64,000 bases of DNA from CALECP01 sp964389925. GTDB taxonomy: Bacteria > Chloroflexota > Anaerolineae > Promineifilales > Promineifilaceae. Within the stretch, counting starts at the first letter, position 1, and each line of letters begins with the position of its first letter. The DNA lies in NCBI GenBank assembly GCA_964389925.1, contig CAYMGE010000014.1, positions 1-64,000 on the forward strand, given 5' to 3'. Under the pieces are notes generated by a model. It had not been told where the DNA came from. It saw nothing but the letters and a program-made list of their open reading frames with translations, and made no database searches. Below, in pieces: positions 17,741-27,124 of this stretch. Position numbers and translations under genes: made by a program.

Positions 17741-17815
17741 TCTGGGCGATTTTCGGCCGATTCATGCTATACTTGCCCTACAGCACAACTATCTTCTACC
17801 ATCACAATAATTCTT

Positions 17816-20800
17816 ATGTGTCAAAACTGCCAACAAAAAGAGTTTGTCCATCTCCATGTTCACAGTGAATATAGCCTGCTCGATGGCTTAAGCCGCATCG
17901 ATCACCTCGCCAAACGCGCGGTCGAAATGAATCAGCCTGCCCTCGCACTTACCGATCATGGCGCGATGTACGGAACGATTGAGTTTTATCGAGCGTGCAA
18001 AAAGGCGGGCGTTAAGCCCATTATTGGCATGGAAGGATACGTCGCCGCACGCACAATGCACACCCGCGACTCGCAGCTAGATCGCAAACGCTTCCACATT
18101 TTGCTGCTGGCACAAAATAAGACAGGCTATCTCAATCTGCTCAAAACAGCCTCCGAAGCACAACTCAAAGGCTACTATTATAAGCCACGCATCGACCATG
18201 ATTTTATGGCGCAACATAGTTCGGGGTTGATTTCGACAACGGGCTGTATGGCGGGAGAAATACCGCAAGCACTCCTCAATGGACAGACAAATCTCGCCGA
18301 TGAGTTGATGGGCAAATATCTTGACATTTATGGGAAAGAGAACTTTTTCATCGAATTACAAGAGCATGACATTCCCGAACTAACGAAAATTAACCAGCAG
18401 CTAGTGGCAATGGCTCCACGTTTTGGGCTGGAGAATAACTTTTTGGTGACGAATGACGTGCATTATACGACGGCCGAAGAAGCCCAACCGCATGAGGTTC
18501 TGCTCTGCATCCAAACAGGTAGCACGACACAAGCCCCAAAACTAACGCTTTCTAACTACGAGTATTATCTCAAAGATTACGACCAGATGTGGGGGACATT
18601 CACAGGGTATGATGAGCGCGTTCTGCACAATGGATTTGCGAATAGCCTGAAAATTATGGAGATGTGCGATGTGAACCTCGATACAGAGGGGTATCATCTG
18701 CCACATTTTGATGTGCCGGAGGGGCATAATCCGACGACCTATCTGCGCGAATTGTGCGAGAGGGGTCTTGTGTGGCGTTATGGAGCGGATCGAGCGCAGA
18801 GTGATGAAGTTTTGAGGCATCGGCTCGACCACGAGCTAAACTTGATCCACACAATGGGGTTTGAGACGTACTTTTTGATCGTGTGGGATTTGTGCGAGTT
18901 TGCGATTCGTCGCCGCGAATGGTGGGATAAATATGGCGAAACGTATTATCCAGAGTTGACATATCAGGAATGGAAAAAGCGGGATATTTGGTGGAATGTG
19001 CGCGGTTCAGGCGCGGGGTCGGTTGTTGCTTATACGCTAGGTATTACAAACATTGACCCAATTATAAATGGGTTGATTTTTGAACGATTCTTGAATCCGG
19101 GTCGTGTGTCAATGCCCGATATTGATTTGGATTATCCCGATGATCGGCGGCACGAGATGGTTGAATACACGATGCGTCGCTATGGGGCGGACAAGGTTGC
19201 ACAGATCATTACGTTTGGGACGATGAAAGCGCGGGCGGCGGTGCGTGATGTCGGCCGAGCCATGGACATCACCCTTGAAGAAGTAAACCGAATCGCCAAA
19301 ATGATCCCTGCCATTCCGGGCAAAAAGGTCAAGATCAAAGACCTCTTCAACTCAGAGCATGAATTTTACAACAAAGAGTTTGTCACCCTTTATGAAAATA
19401 ATGCCCAAGTCCAACAGTTAATTGACACAGCACAAAAACTGGAAGGGGTCAGCCGTCATGCGTCGAGTCATGCAGCGGGGGTCATTGTTTCAGATCGGCC
19501 GCTCGTTGAGTATGTGCCGTTGAATCGGCCGACTTCTGGCGATACTGGTCTCGGCGGTATCGACCGCGTCACGCAATGGCCGATGGAGATCGTCGAGTCA
19601 ATTGGCTTGCTTAAGGTCGATTTTCTAGGTCTCAGCACATTGACCGTTATGCGTCAAGCCGCACGTGTCATTGAAGCGCGACACGGCACAAAGTACGAGA
19701 TGGACACCATTCCGTATGATGTCGGACATGTCGGGCCAGACCCATCCAAGAAGCCGGAAAAGCTGTTCGAGATGCTGACGCGGGGGGAAACACCGGGTGT
19801 CTTCCAGCTTGAAGGGAACGGAATGCGACGGCTAATGATGGAGATGCGGCCGAGTAAATATGACCATCTCATCGCGGCAATTTCGCTTTATCGGCCGGGG
19901 CCGATGGACAACATTCCTGAATATATTCGTCGGATGCACGAATCTGAGCAGGGAAACAGTGATGTTGTCACGTTTCATTGTCCTGAGCTAGAGCCAATCC
20001 TAAAAGACACCTACGGCATTCTCATCTATCAGGAGCAGATTATACGGATTGCGGCCGATTTGGGAGGCTATCTACCCGGTGATGCGGACTTAATTCGCAA
20101 GGCGGTCTCCAAGAAAAAAGAGAAAGAGCTTGCCGCGCATTACAAAAAGTTTGGTGCAGGGGCGCGGAAACGGGGGATTTCGCAGGAAGTCGTCGATGCA
20201 ATTTGGGACGATATTCTCTTTTTTGCACGGTATGGCTTTAATAAATGTTTACCCGGCGACACTGAAATTGTTGATGGTGCAACGGGAGAAATCGTCACAC
20301 TTGAGGCGATGTATAAGGCGAAGAAGCAAATTAAACAGGTCACCACCTGCGACACAGATACACTTAAACTGAAAACTGGTCGCGTGACAGATGTGATCGA
20401 CAATGGCGTAAAACGTGTTTATCGCGTGACCACTGCACTAGGCAAGCAGATTGAAGCAACATCAAATCATCCATTTTTTACCCATGCGGGTTGGAAATGG
20501 CTAGGTGATTTAGCCGTTGGGGAACAGATTCGCGTTCCACAGCGGCTACCTGTGTCGGGACGTGAGGAATGGCCTGAACATGAGGTAATTACACTTGGGC
20601 ATTTACTGGCAGAAGGAAATCTTTGTCACCCTCGCACGGAAAAAGAGATTCCAACAGAGGCGTTTCTGCTGACAAACGAGCAGATTGCGTTGTTAGTCGG
20701 CCGAATGTGGGATGATGATGGCTCGCTTATAACACAAGGCAACACTCATCACGCCTACTATGCAACATCTTCAGAAAAGTTGGCGCGTCAAGTACAGCAT

Positions 20801-22936
20801 TTGCTTCTACGTCTAGGCGTTATGAGCAGCTTCCGCGCTCAACATTTTGCCTACAAAGAGGGACGCATCGGTTATCAGATTCACGTTATGGGTAGTGAGC
20901 ATATTGTGAATTTTGCTCAGACCGTTGGCAGACACCTCTTAAGAGCCGATCATTTAGAAACTTGTGCCTTAATCTGCACTTACCAACGTGAGGATGTTTC
21001 AGCACGCGATACGATTCCACTTGTTATCAGAAAGACCACGCGGCAAGAAAAAGATGCGGCAAAAATTACATGGAGGGAATTGAATGCAATGACGAGTATT
21101 GCACCGCGTGAGTTCTATCCAACTAAGAAAGGATTTAGGCGGCAAACTGTTTCCCGTTTGGGTGCGTTTTTTGATAGTCCCGAACTGCGGCAGCAGGCGG
21201 AAAGCGATCTTTATTGGGATGAGATCGTTGCAATTGAATATGTCGGTGAAAAACAAACTTATGACCTCACAATTGAGGACACACACAATTTCATCGCCAA
21301 CGATATTCTCGTCCATAATAGTCATGCGGCCGACTATGCCAAAATAACAGGTCAGACAGCGTTCCTAAAAGCCCACTACCCCGTCGATTACATGTGCGCT
21401 CTGCTCTCTGTCGAGCGCGAAAAGTCGGAGAAAGTCACAAAATACATGGCTGAGGCACGGCGGCTGAATATCAAGGTTTTGCCGCCAGAAATCAACAAGG
21501 CACGTGTCAGCTTCAACATCGAACAGCAAAATGGCAAAGATATTATTCGCTTTGGCTTTGGTGCGATCAAAAATGCGGGGGAAAATGCGCTGCGGCTGAT
21601 TACAGACGAGCGTGATGCCAACGGTGAGTTTGCAGATGTCTATGACTTATGTGAACGTGTCGATTTGCGACGTGTGGGTGGGCGTGCGCTAGAGGCGATG
21701 ATTAAGGTCGGCGTGTTTGACAAATGGGGGGCGCGACCCCAATTCTTGGATGGCTATCGTCGCATGATGGCCTATAGCGGCAAATATGTCGATGAAAAAT
21801 CGTCAGCCCAAATGAGCTTATTGGGGTTATTCTCCTCACCGACAGCGGTTGAGAAACCGATGTTGTTGCGAAAAGAGAGCGAGATCAAGCCGATCAAAAA
21901 GCGCACATTGTTGGATTGGGAAAAAGAGTTAATCGGGGTTTATTTGTCAGAGCATCCGCTAACCGAGAAGTTGGGGGCGATGCAAAACTTTATTTCACAT
22001 GATTCGGCCGATCTCGAACCAACTGACAACGGCAAAGAAGTTCGTCTCGGCGGCATGATCCAAAGCATCCGCCCTTATACTACTAAAAATAACGATCCGA
22101 TGGCATTTGGTGTGTTGGAAGATTTGACTGGAAAGCTCGATCTCGTGTTCTTCCCTCGCACTTGGGAACAGTACAAAGAGATCGCACAACCAAATCAAAT
22201 TGTCATGGTTAAAGGCAAGGTCAATGTCAAAAGCGACTCGCTTTCTATCTTGGTTGACAGCGTTCGAAAGTCGCTTGAGGTTGCAATGGCGGCGACAGAA
22301 GAGCAGCTCGACAATCAGCCGCGCTTTGATGACGCTATTATTGCCGAGCAAGAGGATGAGACGTGGGCACCGGCCGATTGGGATGACTTAGATGACGACA
22401 GCCAGCAGATAACATCTTTTCAAACGGTTCAAAAACCAGCAACGATGGTGCGGGAAGTTGCGACAACCACCTATAATGAGACACCTGTTGCGCCACCCGT
22501 AAAACCTGTCCTTGACCAAGAGATTGATAACGTGCCACCAGAGCCAGAGTTTAATGATGACTGGGGATTTGAAACGTTTCTCGCTCCGCCTAGCGACGGC
22601 AACTCGATCTCAACCAATGGGAACGGGCAGTTAAATCACCAGCAAAACGTCATACACACACCGAATACTGAGTATCAAGAGCGACAGACTATCGAAGCAC
22701 CTGAACGCACCCTGATGATTGAAGTTGCGCCAACGGGTGATTGGCGAGCGGCGCTTGCGCGTGCGGTACAGTTGACAGAGGCGTATGACGGCCGAGATCG
22801 ACTCGTTATGCGATTGTCCGACTATGATTGGGAGATTACGTTTCCTGATCGTCGCACGGACTATTGTGATAAGTTAGTGAGCGCATTGCGGCGGGTTTCA
22901 GGGGTCGAGCGGGTTGCAATGTTTAAGCAAAGTTAG
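17816..22936 (+). CDS. dnaE: DNA polymerase III subunit alpha, interrupted by an intein
   Basis: A precursor of 1706 residues; removal of the 358-residue intein leaves about 1348, a normal length with an extended tail. The replicative polymerase catalytic subunit. The PHP domain begins FVHLHVHSEYSLLDGLSRID, with LTDHGAMYGTIEFY. The catalytic palm is MPDIDLDYPDDRRHEM. The OB-fold near the C-terminus is VRLGGMIQSIRPYTTKNNDP. An acidic linker and a C-terminal domain of about 75 residues follow (ending RVAMFKQS). The ATG at 17816 is preferred over 17720, whose extra residues run through the terminator and an octamer. The host site of the intein is the conserved FNK-SHA in the fingers region. Confidence 0.95.
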   Translation: MCQNCQQKEFVHLHVHSEYSLLDGLSRIDHLAKRAVEMNQPALALTDHGAMYGTIEFYRACKKAGVKPIIGMEGYVAARTMHTRDSQLDRKRFHILLLAQNKTGYLNLLKTASEAQLKGYYYKPRIDHDFMAQHSSGLISTTGCMAGEIPQALLNGQTNLADELMGKYLDIYGKENFFIELQEHDIPELTKINQQLVAMAPRFGLENNFLVTNDVHYTTAEEAQPHEVLLCIQTGSTTQAPKLTLSNYEYYLKDYDQMWGTFTGYDERVLHNGFANSLKIMEMCDVNLDTEGYHLPHFDVPEGHNPTTYLRELCERGLVWRYGADRAQSDEVLRHRLDHELNLIHTMGFETYFLIVWDLCEFAIRRREWWDKYGETYYPELTYQEWKKRDIWWNVRGSGAGSVVAYTLGITNIDPIINGLIFERFLNPGRVSMPDIDLDYPDDRRHEMVEYTMRRYGADKVAQIITFGTMKARAAVRDVGRAMDITLEEVNRIAKMIPAIPGKKVKIKDLFNSEHEFYNKEFVTLYENNAQVQQLIDTAQKLEGVSRHASSHAAGVIVSDRPLVEYVPLNRPTSGDTGLGGIDRVTQWPMEIVESIGLLKVDFLGLSTLTVMRQAARVIEARHGTKYEMDTIPYDVGHVGPDPSKKPEKLFEMLTRGETPGVFQLEGNGMRRLMMEMRPSKYDHLIAAISLYRPGPMDNIPEYIRRMHESEQGNSDVVTFHCPELEPILKDTYGILIYQEQIIRIAADLGGYLPGDADLIRKAVSKKKEKELAAHYKKFGAGARKRGISQEVVDAIWDDILFFARYGFNKCLPGDTEIVDGATGEIVTLEAMYKAKKQIKQVTTCDTDTLKLKTGRVTDVIDNGVKRVYRVTTALGKQIEATSNHPFFTHAGWKWLGDLAVGEQIRVPQRLPVSGREEWPEHEVITLGHLLAEGNLCHPRTEKEIPTEAFLLTNEQIALLVGRMWDDDGSLITQGNTHHAYYATSSEKLARQVQHLLLRLGVMSSFRAQHFAYKEGRIGYQIHVMGSEHIVNFAQTVGRHLLRADHLETCALICTYQREDVSARDTIPLVIRKTTRQEKDAAKITWRELNAMTSIAPREFYPTKKGFRRQTVSRLGAFFDSPELRQQAESDLYWDEIVAIEYVGEKQTYDLTIEDTHNFIANDILVHNSHAADYAKITGQTAFLKAHYPVDYMCALLSVEREKSEKVTKYMAEARRLNIKVLPPEINKARVSFNIEQQNGKDIIRFGFGAIKNAGENALRLITDERDANGEFADVYDLCERVDLRRVGGRALEAMIKVGVFDKWGARPQFLDGYRRMMAYSGKYVDEKSSAQMSLLGLFSSPTAVEKPMLLRKESEIKPIKKRTLLDWEKELIGVYLSEHPLTEKLGAMQNFISHDSADLEPTDNGKEVRLGGMIQSIRPYTTKNNDPMAFGVLEDLTGKLDLVFFPRTWEQYKEIAQPNQIVMVKGKVNVKSDSLSILVDSVRKSLEVAMAATEEQLDNQPRFDDAIIAEQEDETWAPADWDDLDDDSQQITSFQTVQKPATMVREVATTTYNETPVAPPVKPVLDQEIDNVPPEPEFNDDWGFETFLAPPSDGNSISTNGNGQLNHQQNVIHTPNTEYQERQTIEAPERTLMIEVAPTGDWRAALARAVQLTEAYDGRDRLVMRLSDYDWEITFPDRRTDYCDKLVSALRRVSGVERVAMFKQS
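20246..21319 (+). other. DnaE intein with LAGLIDADG homing endonuclease domain
   Basis: A 358-residue insertion between Lys and Ser of the conserved FNK-SHAADYA motif. It starts with Cys (CLPGDTEIVDG) and ends VHN before Ser, the hallmarks of class 1 splicing. Block B is TSNHPFFTHAGW, and block F is YDLTIEDTHNFIAND. Between them, GHLLAEGNL and LVGRMWDDDGSL look like the two LAGLIDADG motifs (acidic residue before Gly in each), so the endonuclease may be active. The site is three residues downstream of the split-intein point of cyanobacterial DnaE. The codon style is plainer than its surroundings, but one TCGGCCGA at 20697 lies inside the intein, so it is not a very recent arrival. Confidence 0.93.
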
Positions 22937-23020
22937 ACAGTAAGCCCCTTGAACAAATTCAATCGCTGACAAGACGACAGCAATACCGCAGCATTACATA
23001 GGAATGTGTCCGCGCCAAGC

Positions 23021-24286
23021 CTACTGCAACGCCGTGACGCTCACGTTGACAATTTCACCGCCATCATAGCCATTGACGATGAGCGTTGGCTCTTCAGTCA
23101 CTGTGCCAACTTGGCCAAGCGGCTCGGCCGCCAGTTGAAACTGTAACGGTTGAACATTTTCAGGCTTGACTTCGATCAGGAATCGGCCGAGGCTTTCACT
23201 AAACAGCAAAATGTCATCGTGCGCCACATTTGCAACCATCCCTCTCAGGTCGATTCTCGCCCCCAAACGCCCCGCCATCTCCGCTAACGTCACCCCCAGC
23301 CCGCCTTTTGACAAGGCATGACAAGACTCAACCAACCCTGAGCGGAGCGCACGATGTAGCGCACGATAACGCGCTAACCCCTCCGTCACAGGTTGTGGCG
23401 TTGTCCCGCCCGTTTCATGATGCAGTTTGGCATACTCACTACCGCCCATCTCAGCGCGGGTGTCGCCAATGACAAATAGCTTATTCCCCACGCCCTGCAA
23501 GCTCATCGCCACCGTTTTTGTTACGTCGGGTACGATGCCAATTGCAGCCGTGTTGAGTGCCACCTGTTGTTCTTCTGCATACGCATCTTTGAAATTGATA
23601 ATTGGTGTGCGATAGGCAACGGCCGCGTCATGACAGCCCTGAACACAACGCACCAACGCTCCCAACATCTCCCCCCAACGGAAATCCGCCACAATTGCCA
23701 CCTCGTCCGGGTTGACTCCAATTGCAACCCCCTTTCGTATCGCCTCATCAATCGAAGCCCACGCCATCGCATACGGGTCGAGTTTGCCGTATGTTGGAGT
23801 ATTGCCATTCGTAAGCCTAAAATCTCTTTTGGATTTTGGACTTTGGATTTTGGATTTTGGATTTACGAGCAGCCGTGTCGTAAGTTCAAAATCGTTAACC
23901 TGATCGTGGGCTGAAAGGCTTTGCAGGAGTTTTAGCAGAGCCGCTTGGGTCGGCATAAGATCGCGGGCGGGATTATCGTCGGGGATTGGCGTTTGCCATT
24001 TGGCAATCAGTTGATGCTGTGAACCCTCATCCTGCACATTTTCCGCGCTACGGCGTTTGACTTTGATGACTATATCCGTCTCTTCATCGAGACGAATGAT
24101 TCCCACAGTATCATTAAAGGCAGCGCGTACCCATGATTTGTTGCTCTTTTCTGTCGCAGCCCAAATGTATGTCTTGAAGAGGCCATCGATGATCTCTCGT
24201 TCACCATTTGCGCCCGCATAGTCTATTTTTGCGTAGAACGGATTTTTACGATCGATGGGGAGCGGAATTGTTTCAACAGTTTGCAT
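23021..24286 (-). CDS. C-terminal PurL-like fragment (FGAM synthase family)
   Basis: A 421-residue protein. From about residue 168 it matches the last AIR-synthase-like half of long PurL: LDPYAMAWASIDEAIRKGVA, QGCHDAAVAYRTPIINFKDA, AIGIVPDVTKTVAMSLQGVG, GDTRAEMGGSEYAKL and SCHALSKGGLGVTLAEMAG. The first 150 residues are not recognised, and the N-terminal catalytic half of PurL is missing. The space upstream is short and leads to a plus-strand gene, so no split partner is adjacent. In place of the usual SGKDS the sequence reads NFKDA, which weakens the case for activity. A heptamer repeat sits in frame at 23829-23863, encoding VNPKSKIQSPKSK. It may be one part of a divided enzyme or a decayed paralogue. 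Confidence 0.65.
   Translation of the reverse strand: MQTVETIPLPIDRKNPFYAKIDYAGANGEREIIDGLFKTYIWAATEKSNKSWVRAAFNDTVGIIRLDEETDIVIKVKRRSAENVQDEGSQHQLIAKWQTPIPDDNPARDLMPTQAALLKLLQSLSAHDQVNDFELTTRLLVNPKSKIQSPKSKRDFRLTNGNTPTYGKLDPYAMAWASIDEAIRKGVAIGVNPDEVAIVADFRWGEMLGALVRCVQGCHDAAVAYRTPIINFKDAYAEEQQVALNTAAIGIVPDVTKTVAMSLQGVGNKLFVIGDTRAEMGGSEYAKLHHETGGTTPQPVTEGLARYRALHRALRSGLVESCHALSKGGLGVTLAEMAGRLGARIDLRGMVANVAHDDILLFSESLGRFLIEVKPENVQPLQFQLAAEPLGQVGTVTEEPTLIVNGYDGGEIVNVSVTALQ
23829..23863. repeat. Five heptamer repeats (TTGGATT) inside the PurL-like gene
   Basis: Five tandem copies of TTGGATT (second unit TTGGACT). On the coding strand they read AATCCAA and give the Asn-Pro-Lys-Ser-Lys-Ile-Gln type peptide. 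The type is like the STRR heptamers of filamentous cyanobacteria. It keeps the frame open because two of its three minus-strand frames lack stops. Confidence 0.8.
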
Positions 24287-24489
24287 TTGATGTGCTTTCT
24301 CAGAGCCTTTTTGTGAGTATCAGAGGTCGATTTTACCACGTTCATCTACTCATATTTCGATTGACGCAGGAAGCTAAAGGTATTACGATTAGATAATCAC
24401 CTAATTACTAGCAGATGACAACATTAAACAGCGTCGTTTCGGCGTTTGCACCTATGCAAAAAGATGTTTGTTATCTCTCAACAAAAAAA

Positions 24490-25992
24490 ATGAGCAATTA
24501 CGATACGTTAGTTACAAAAGTCCAAGAGTTGCACGACATCGGCAAAGCGGTTCAGCTAATGCAGTGGGATCGTGAGACAAACATGCCAAAGAACGGCAAC
24601 GCGGAGCGCATCCAGCAAATGGCGACGTTGCTGAAAATTGGGCATCAGATGGGGACATCCGATGAGTATGGGGAGATGATTGAGGCGGCATCGGCCGAAC
24701 TCAGCGGCAGCGATCCCAACAGCACCAGAGCGCGTTTGCTCAAAATTGTCAAGCGCAACTACAAACGCACGCGCACATTCCCTGAAGAGTTTGTGCGCCG
24801 TCGCACAATTATTTCGGGTGAGGCGCAAGCAGCTTGGACGCAAGCCCGCGCCCAAAGCGATTTTGCCAAATTTCTGCCCCATCTCGAAAAAGTTATTGGT
24901 CTATGTCAAGAGATGGCAGAGTACCTCGATGAAGGAGCCGACGAACAGTATGACACCCTGTTGAACTTGTACGAAGAAGGGATGAAGGCCGCACATGTGC
25001 GCGAGCTGTTTGATGCAGTAAAAGCGGAGACCGTCCCGCTATTGCAGGCAATCCAAGAACGCGGCACGCCGATTGACACGGCGTTGCTGCACAAAAATTT
25101 TCCCGTCGATATGCAAATGAAGTTTGCCCACTACATTTCGCGGCAGGTTGGCTACGATTTGGAGCGTGGACACATCGGCACGGTGACACATCCATTTGCC
25201 TCCAGCTTTAGCCGCAACGACGCACGCATCACGTCGCGCTGGTATGGCGATTTTATCAACCCGGGTTTGTTTGGCACGCTACATGAATCAGGTCACGCGA
25301 TGTACGAGCAGGGAACGGCCGAAGAGTTCAGCCGCACGCCGTTGGCACGTGGCTCCTCGTTGGGGCTGCATGAAAGCCAATCGCGCACGATAGAGAACAT
25401 CATCGGCCGATCGCTCGGCTTCTGGCAAGAACACTATCCCGCTCTACAACAAACGTTCCCCGATCTCGCCGATCACAGCGTCGAAGAGTTCTACCGCGCT
25501 ATCAATCACGTCTCCCCTTCCTTTATCCGCGTTGAAGCGGACGAATTGACCTACAACTTTCATATCATTTTGCGCTTTGAGCTTGAGCAAGCGATGTTGA
25601 GCGGTGAGTTGGCGGCAAAAGATTTGCCCGCAGCGTGGAATGCAAAGATGGAAAGCTTGCTGGGCATTGTGCCACCCAATGACGCACAGGGCTGTTTGCA
25701 GGATGTGCATTGGTCTCGGCCGATGTTTGGCTACTTCCCCACCTACGCGCTCGGCAATCTCTACGGGGCGCAGTTCTATGAAGCGATCCAAGAGCAGAAT
25801 CCGTCCGCAGTTGAGGACTTGGACGCGGGCAAGCCAGAGCAATACGTCGAGTGGCTGCGCGAGAACATTCATATCTTCGGCAGCAAGTTTACGCCGGCCG
25901 AAATCGTCATGAGCGCGACCGGCAAGCCGCTCTCACACGAGCCGTTTGTACGCTACGTGACCAAAAAATTTACTGACATCTACGGACTTTAG
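24490..25992 (+). CDS. Carboxypeptidase Taq (M32 metallocarboxypeptidase)
   Basis: A 500-residue zinc or cobalt carboxypeptidase acting in the cytoplasm on peptide C-termini. The metal site HESGHAMYEQG (HExxH) is intact, and HESQSRTIENIIGRS supplies the third ligand region (Glu). The ATG at 24490 (MSNYDTLV) is chosen over 24415 because M32 proteins start close to this helix and the length then matches the family. It has its own terminator downstream. Confidence 0.93.
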   Translation: MSNYDTLVTKVQELHDIGKAVQLMQWDRETNMPKNGNAERIQQMATLLKIGHQMGTSDEYGEMIEAASAELSGSDPNSTRARLLKIVKRNYKRTRTFPEEFVRRRTIISGEAQAAWTQARAQSDFAKFLPHLEKVIGLCQEMAEYLDEGADEQYDTLLNLYEEGMKAAHVRELFDAVKAETVPLLQAIQERGTPIDTALLHKNFPVDMQMKFAHYISRQVGYDLERGHIGTVTHPFASSFSRNDARITSRWYGDFINPGLFGTLHESGHAMYEQGTAEEFSRTPLARGSSLGLHESQSRTIENIIGRSLGFWQEHYPALQQTFPDLADHSVEEFYRAINHVSPSFIRVEADELTYNFHIILRFELEQAMLSGELAAKDLPAAWNAKMESLLGIVPPNDAQGCLQDVHWSRPMFGYFPTYALGNLYGAQFYEAIQEQNPSAVEDLDAGKPEQYVEWLRENIHIFGSKFTPAEIVMSATGKPLSHEPFVRYVTKKFTDIYGL

Positions 25993-26002
25993 TTGTACTT
26001 TG

Positions 26003-26045
26003 AAAGGAGATCGCATCAAATGATGTGATCTCCTCCCCATTTTTC
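26003..26045 (+). terminator. Terminator after carboxypeptidase Taq
   Basis: Arms GGAGATCGCATCA and TGATGTGATCTCC with a two-base loop, followed by TCCCCATTTTT. Confidence 0.75.
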
Positions 26046-26156
26046 GTATCTCCTCCCATCCCATTGTAAAATGCTACTATGCAAATGAGCTATGATGAAA
26101 AGTCTGACGCACTCTACAAATAGTAACGTGACATTCAATTTGGCAGGTACAGTAGC

Positions 26157-27059
26157 ATGACAAAACGACAAGCATGGATCAAAGCGATTCGCCTTCGCAC
26201 GTTGCCACTGGCAGTGGCAGGAATTTTAATGGGTGGGTTTTTGGCGGCCGCTTATGATGACTTTCAGTGGGGTGTTACCCTGTTGGCAATTCTGACAGCT
26301 ATTTTTTTGCAGATTCTTTCTAATTTGGCAAATGACTATGGGGATAGCGTGCATGGGGCTGATTCGGCCGAGCGCGTCGGCCCCAGCCGCGCTGTGCAGT
26401 CCGGCCTCATCACTCTCGCAGAAATGCGCCGCGCTATGCTTGTCTCCGCCGTTCTCTCGATGATTAGCGGCGTTTTATTGATCATCCTTGCGTTTGGCTG
26501 GCAACAGCTTTTGCTCACCCTCATCTTTATCGCGCTCGGTGGCGCGGCAATCTGGGCAGCCATCAACTACACGGCTGGCTCCAACCCTTATGGCTACGTC
26601 GGGCTGGGCGATCTGTTTGTCTTTATCTTTTTTGGTCTCGTCGCCGTTCTCGGCACGTTCTATCTCAATACAGGCGGTATCCAGCCTAGTGTCATTCTCC
26701 CCGCCGCCAGTGTTGGCCTCTTTGCCGTCGCTGTCCTCAACATCAACAACATCCGTGATATCAACAGCGACAAGCTCGCTGGCAAAATTTCGCTCGCCGT
26801 GCGCTGGGGGCTGGAAAATGCGCGGCGTTACCATTTATTGTTGATTGGATTTGGCATTGCCTTTGCGGGAGTTTATGTCGCGCAAAATTTTGAGAGCGCT
26901 TGGCAACTGCTCTTTTTGATTCCAGTGCCACTATTTATCAGAAACGCGCGTGCCGTTATCAGCACACCTTCCGAGCAGCTCAATCCACTACTTGGGCAAA
27001 TGGCAATGACGACACTTTTGTTTGTCCTCACATTCGGGATCGGTCAAATTCTGGCATAA
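26157..27059 (+). CDS. menA: 1,4-dihydroxy-2-naphthoate polyprenyltransferase
   Basis: A 300-residue UbiA-family membrane prenyltransferase of menaquinone synthesis. The two prenyl-diphosphate binding motifs are NDYGDSVHGAD (residues about 60-70) and NNIRDINSDKLAGK (about 196-209), the second being typical of MenA. Eight or nine hydrophobic segments are visible. No other men genes are in the window. The octamer at 26364 splits the gene into a G/T-rich 5' part and a C-rich following part. Confidence 0.88.
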   Translation: MTKRQAWIKAIRLRTLPLAVAGILMGGFLAAAYDDFQWGVTLLAILTAIFLQILSNLANDYGDSVHGADSAERVGPSRAVQSGLITLAEMRRAMLVSAVLSMISGVLLIILAFGWQQLLLTLIFIALGGAAIWAAINYTAGSNPYGYVGLGDLFVFIFFGLVAVLGTFYLNTGGIQPSVILPAASVGLFAVAVLNINNIRDINSDKLAGKISLAVRWGLENARRYHLLLIGFGIAFAGVYVAQNFESAWQLLFLIPVPLFIRNARAVISTPSEQLNPLLGQMAMTTLLFVLTFGIGQILA

Positions 27060-27124
27060 GAGTTAGTTGCAAGGATACAGCCATACCCCTTGTTTTAGGG
27101 CAGTTGACGCGCATAATCTAACGC

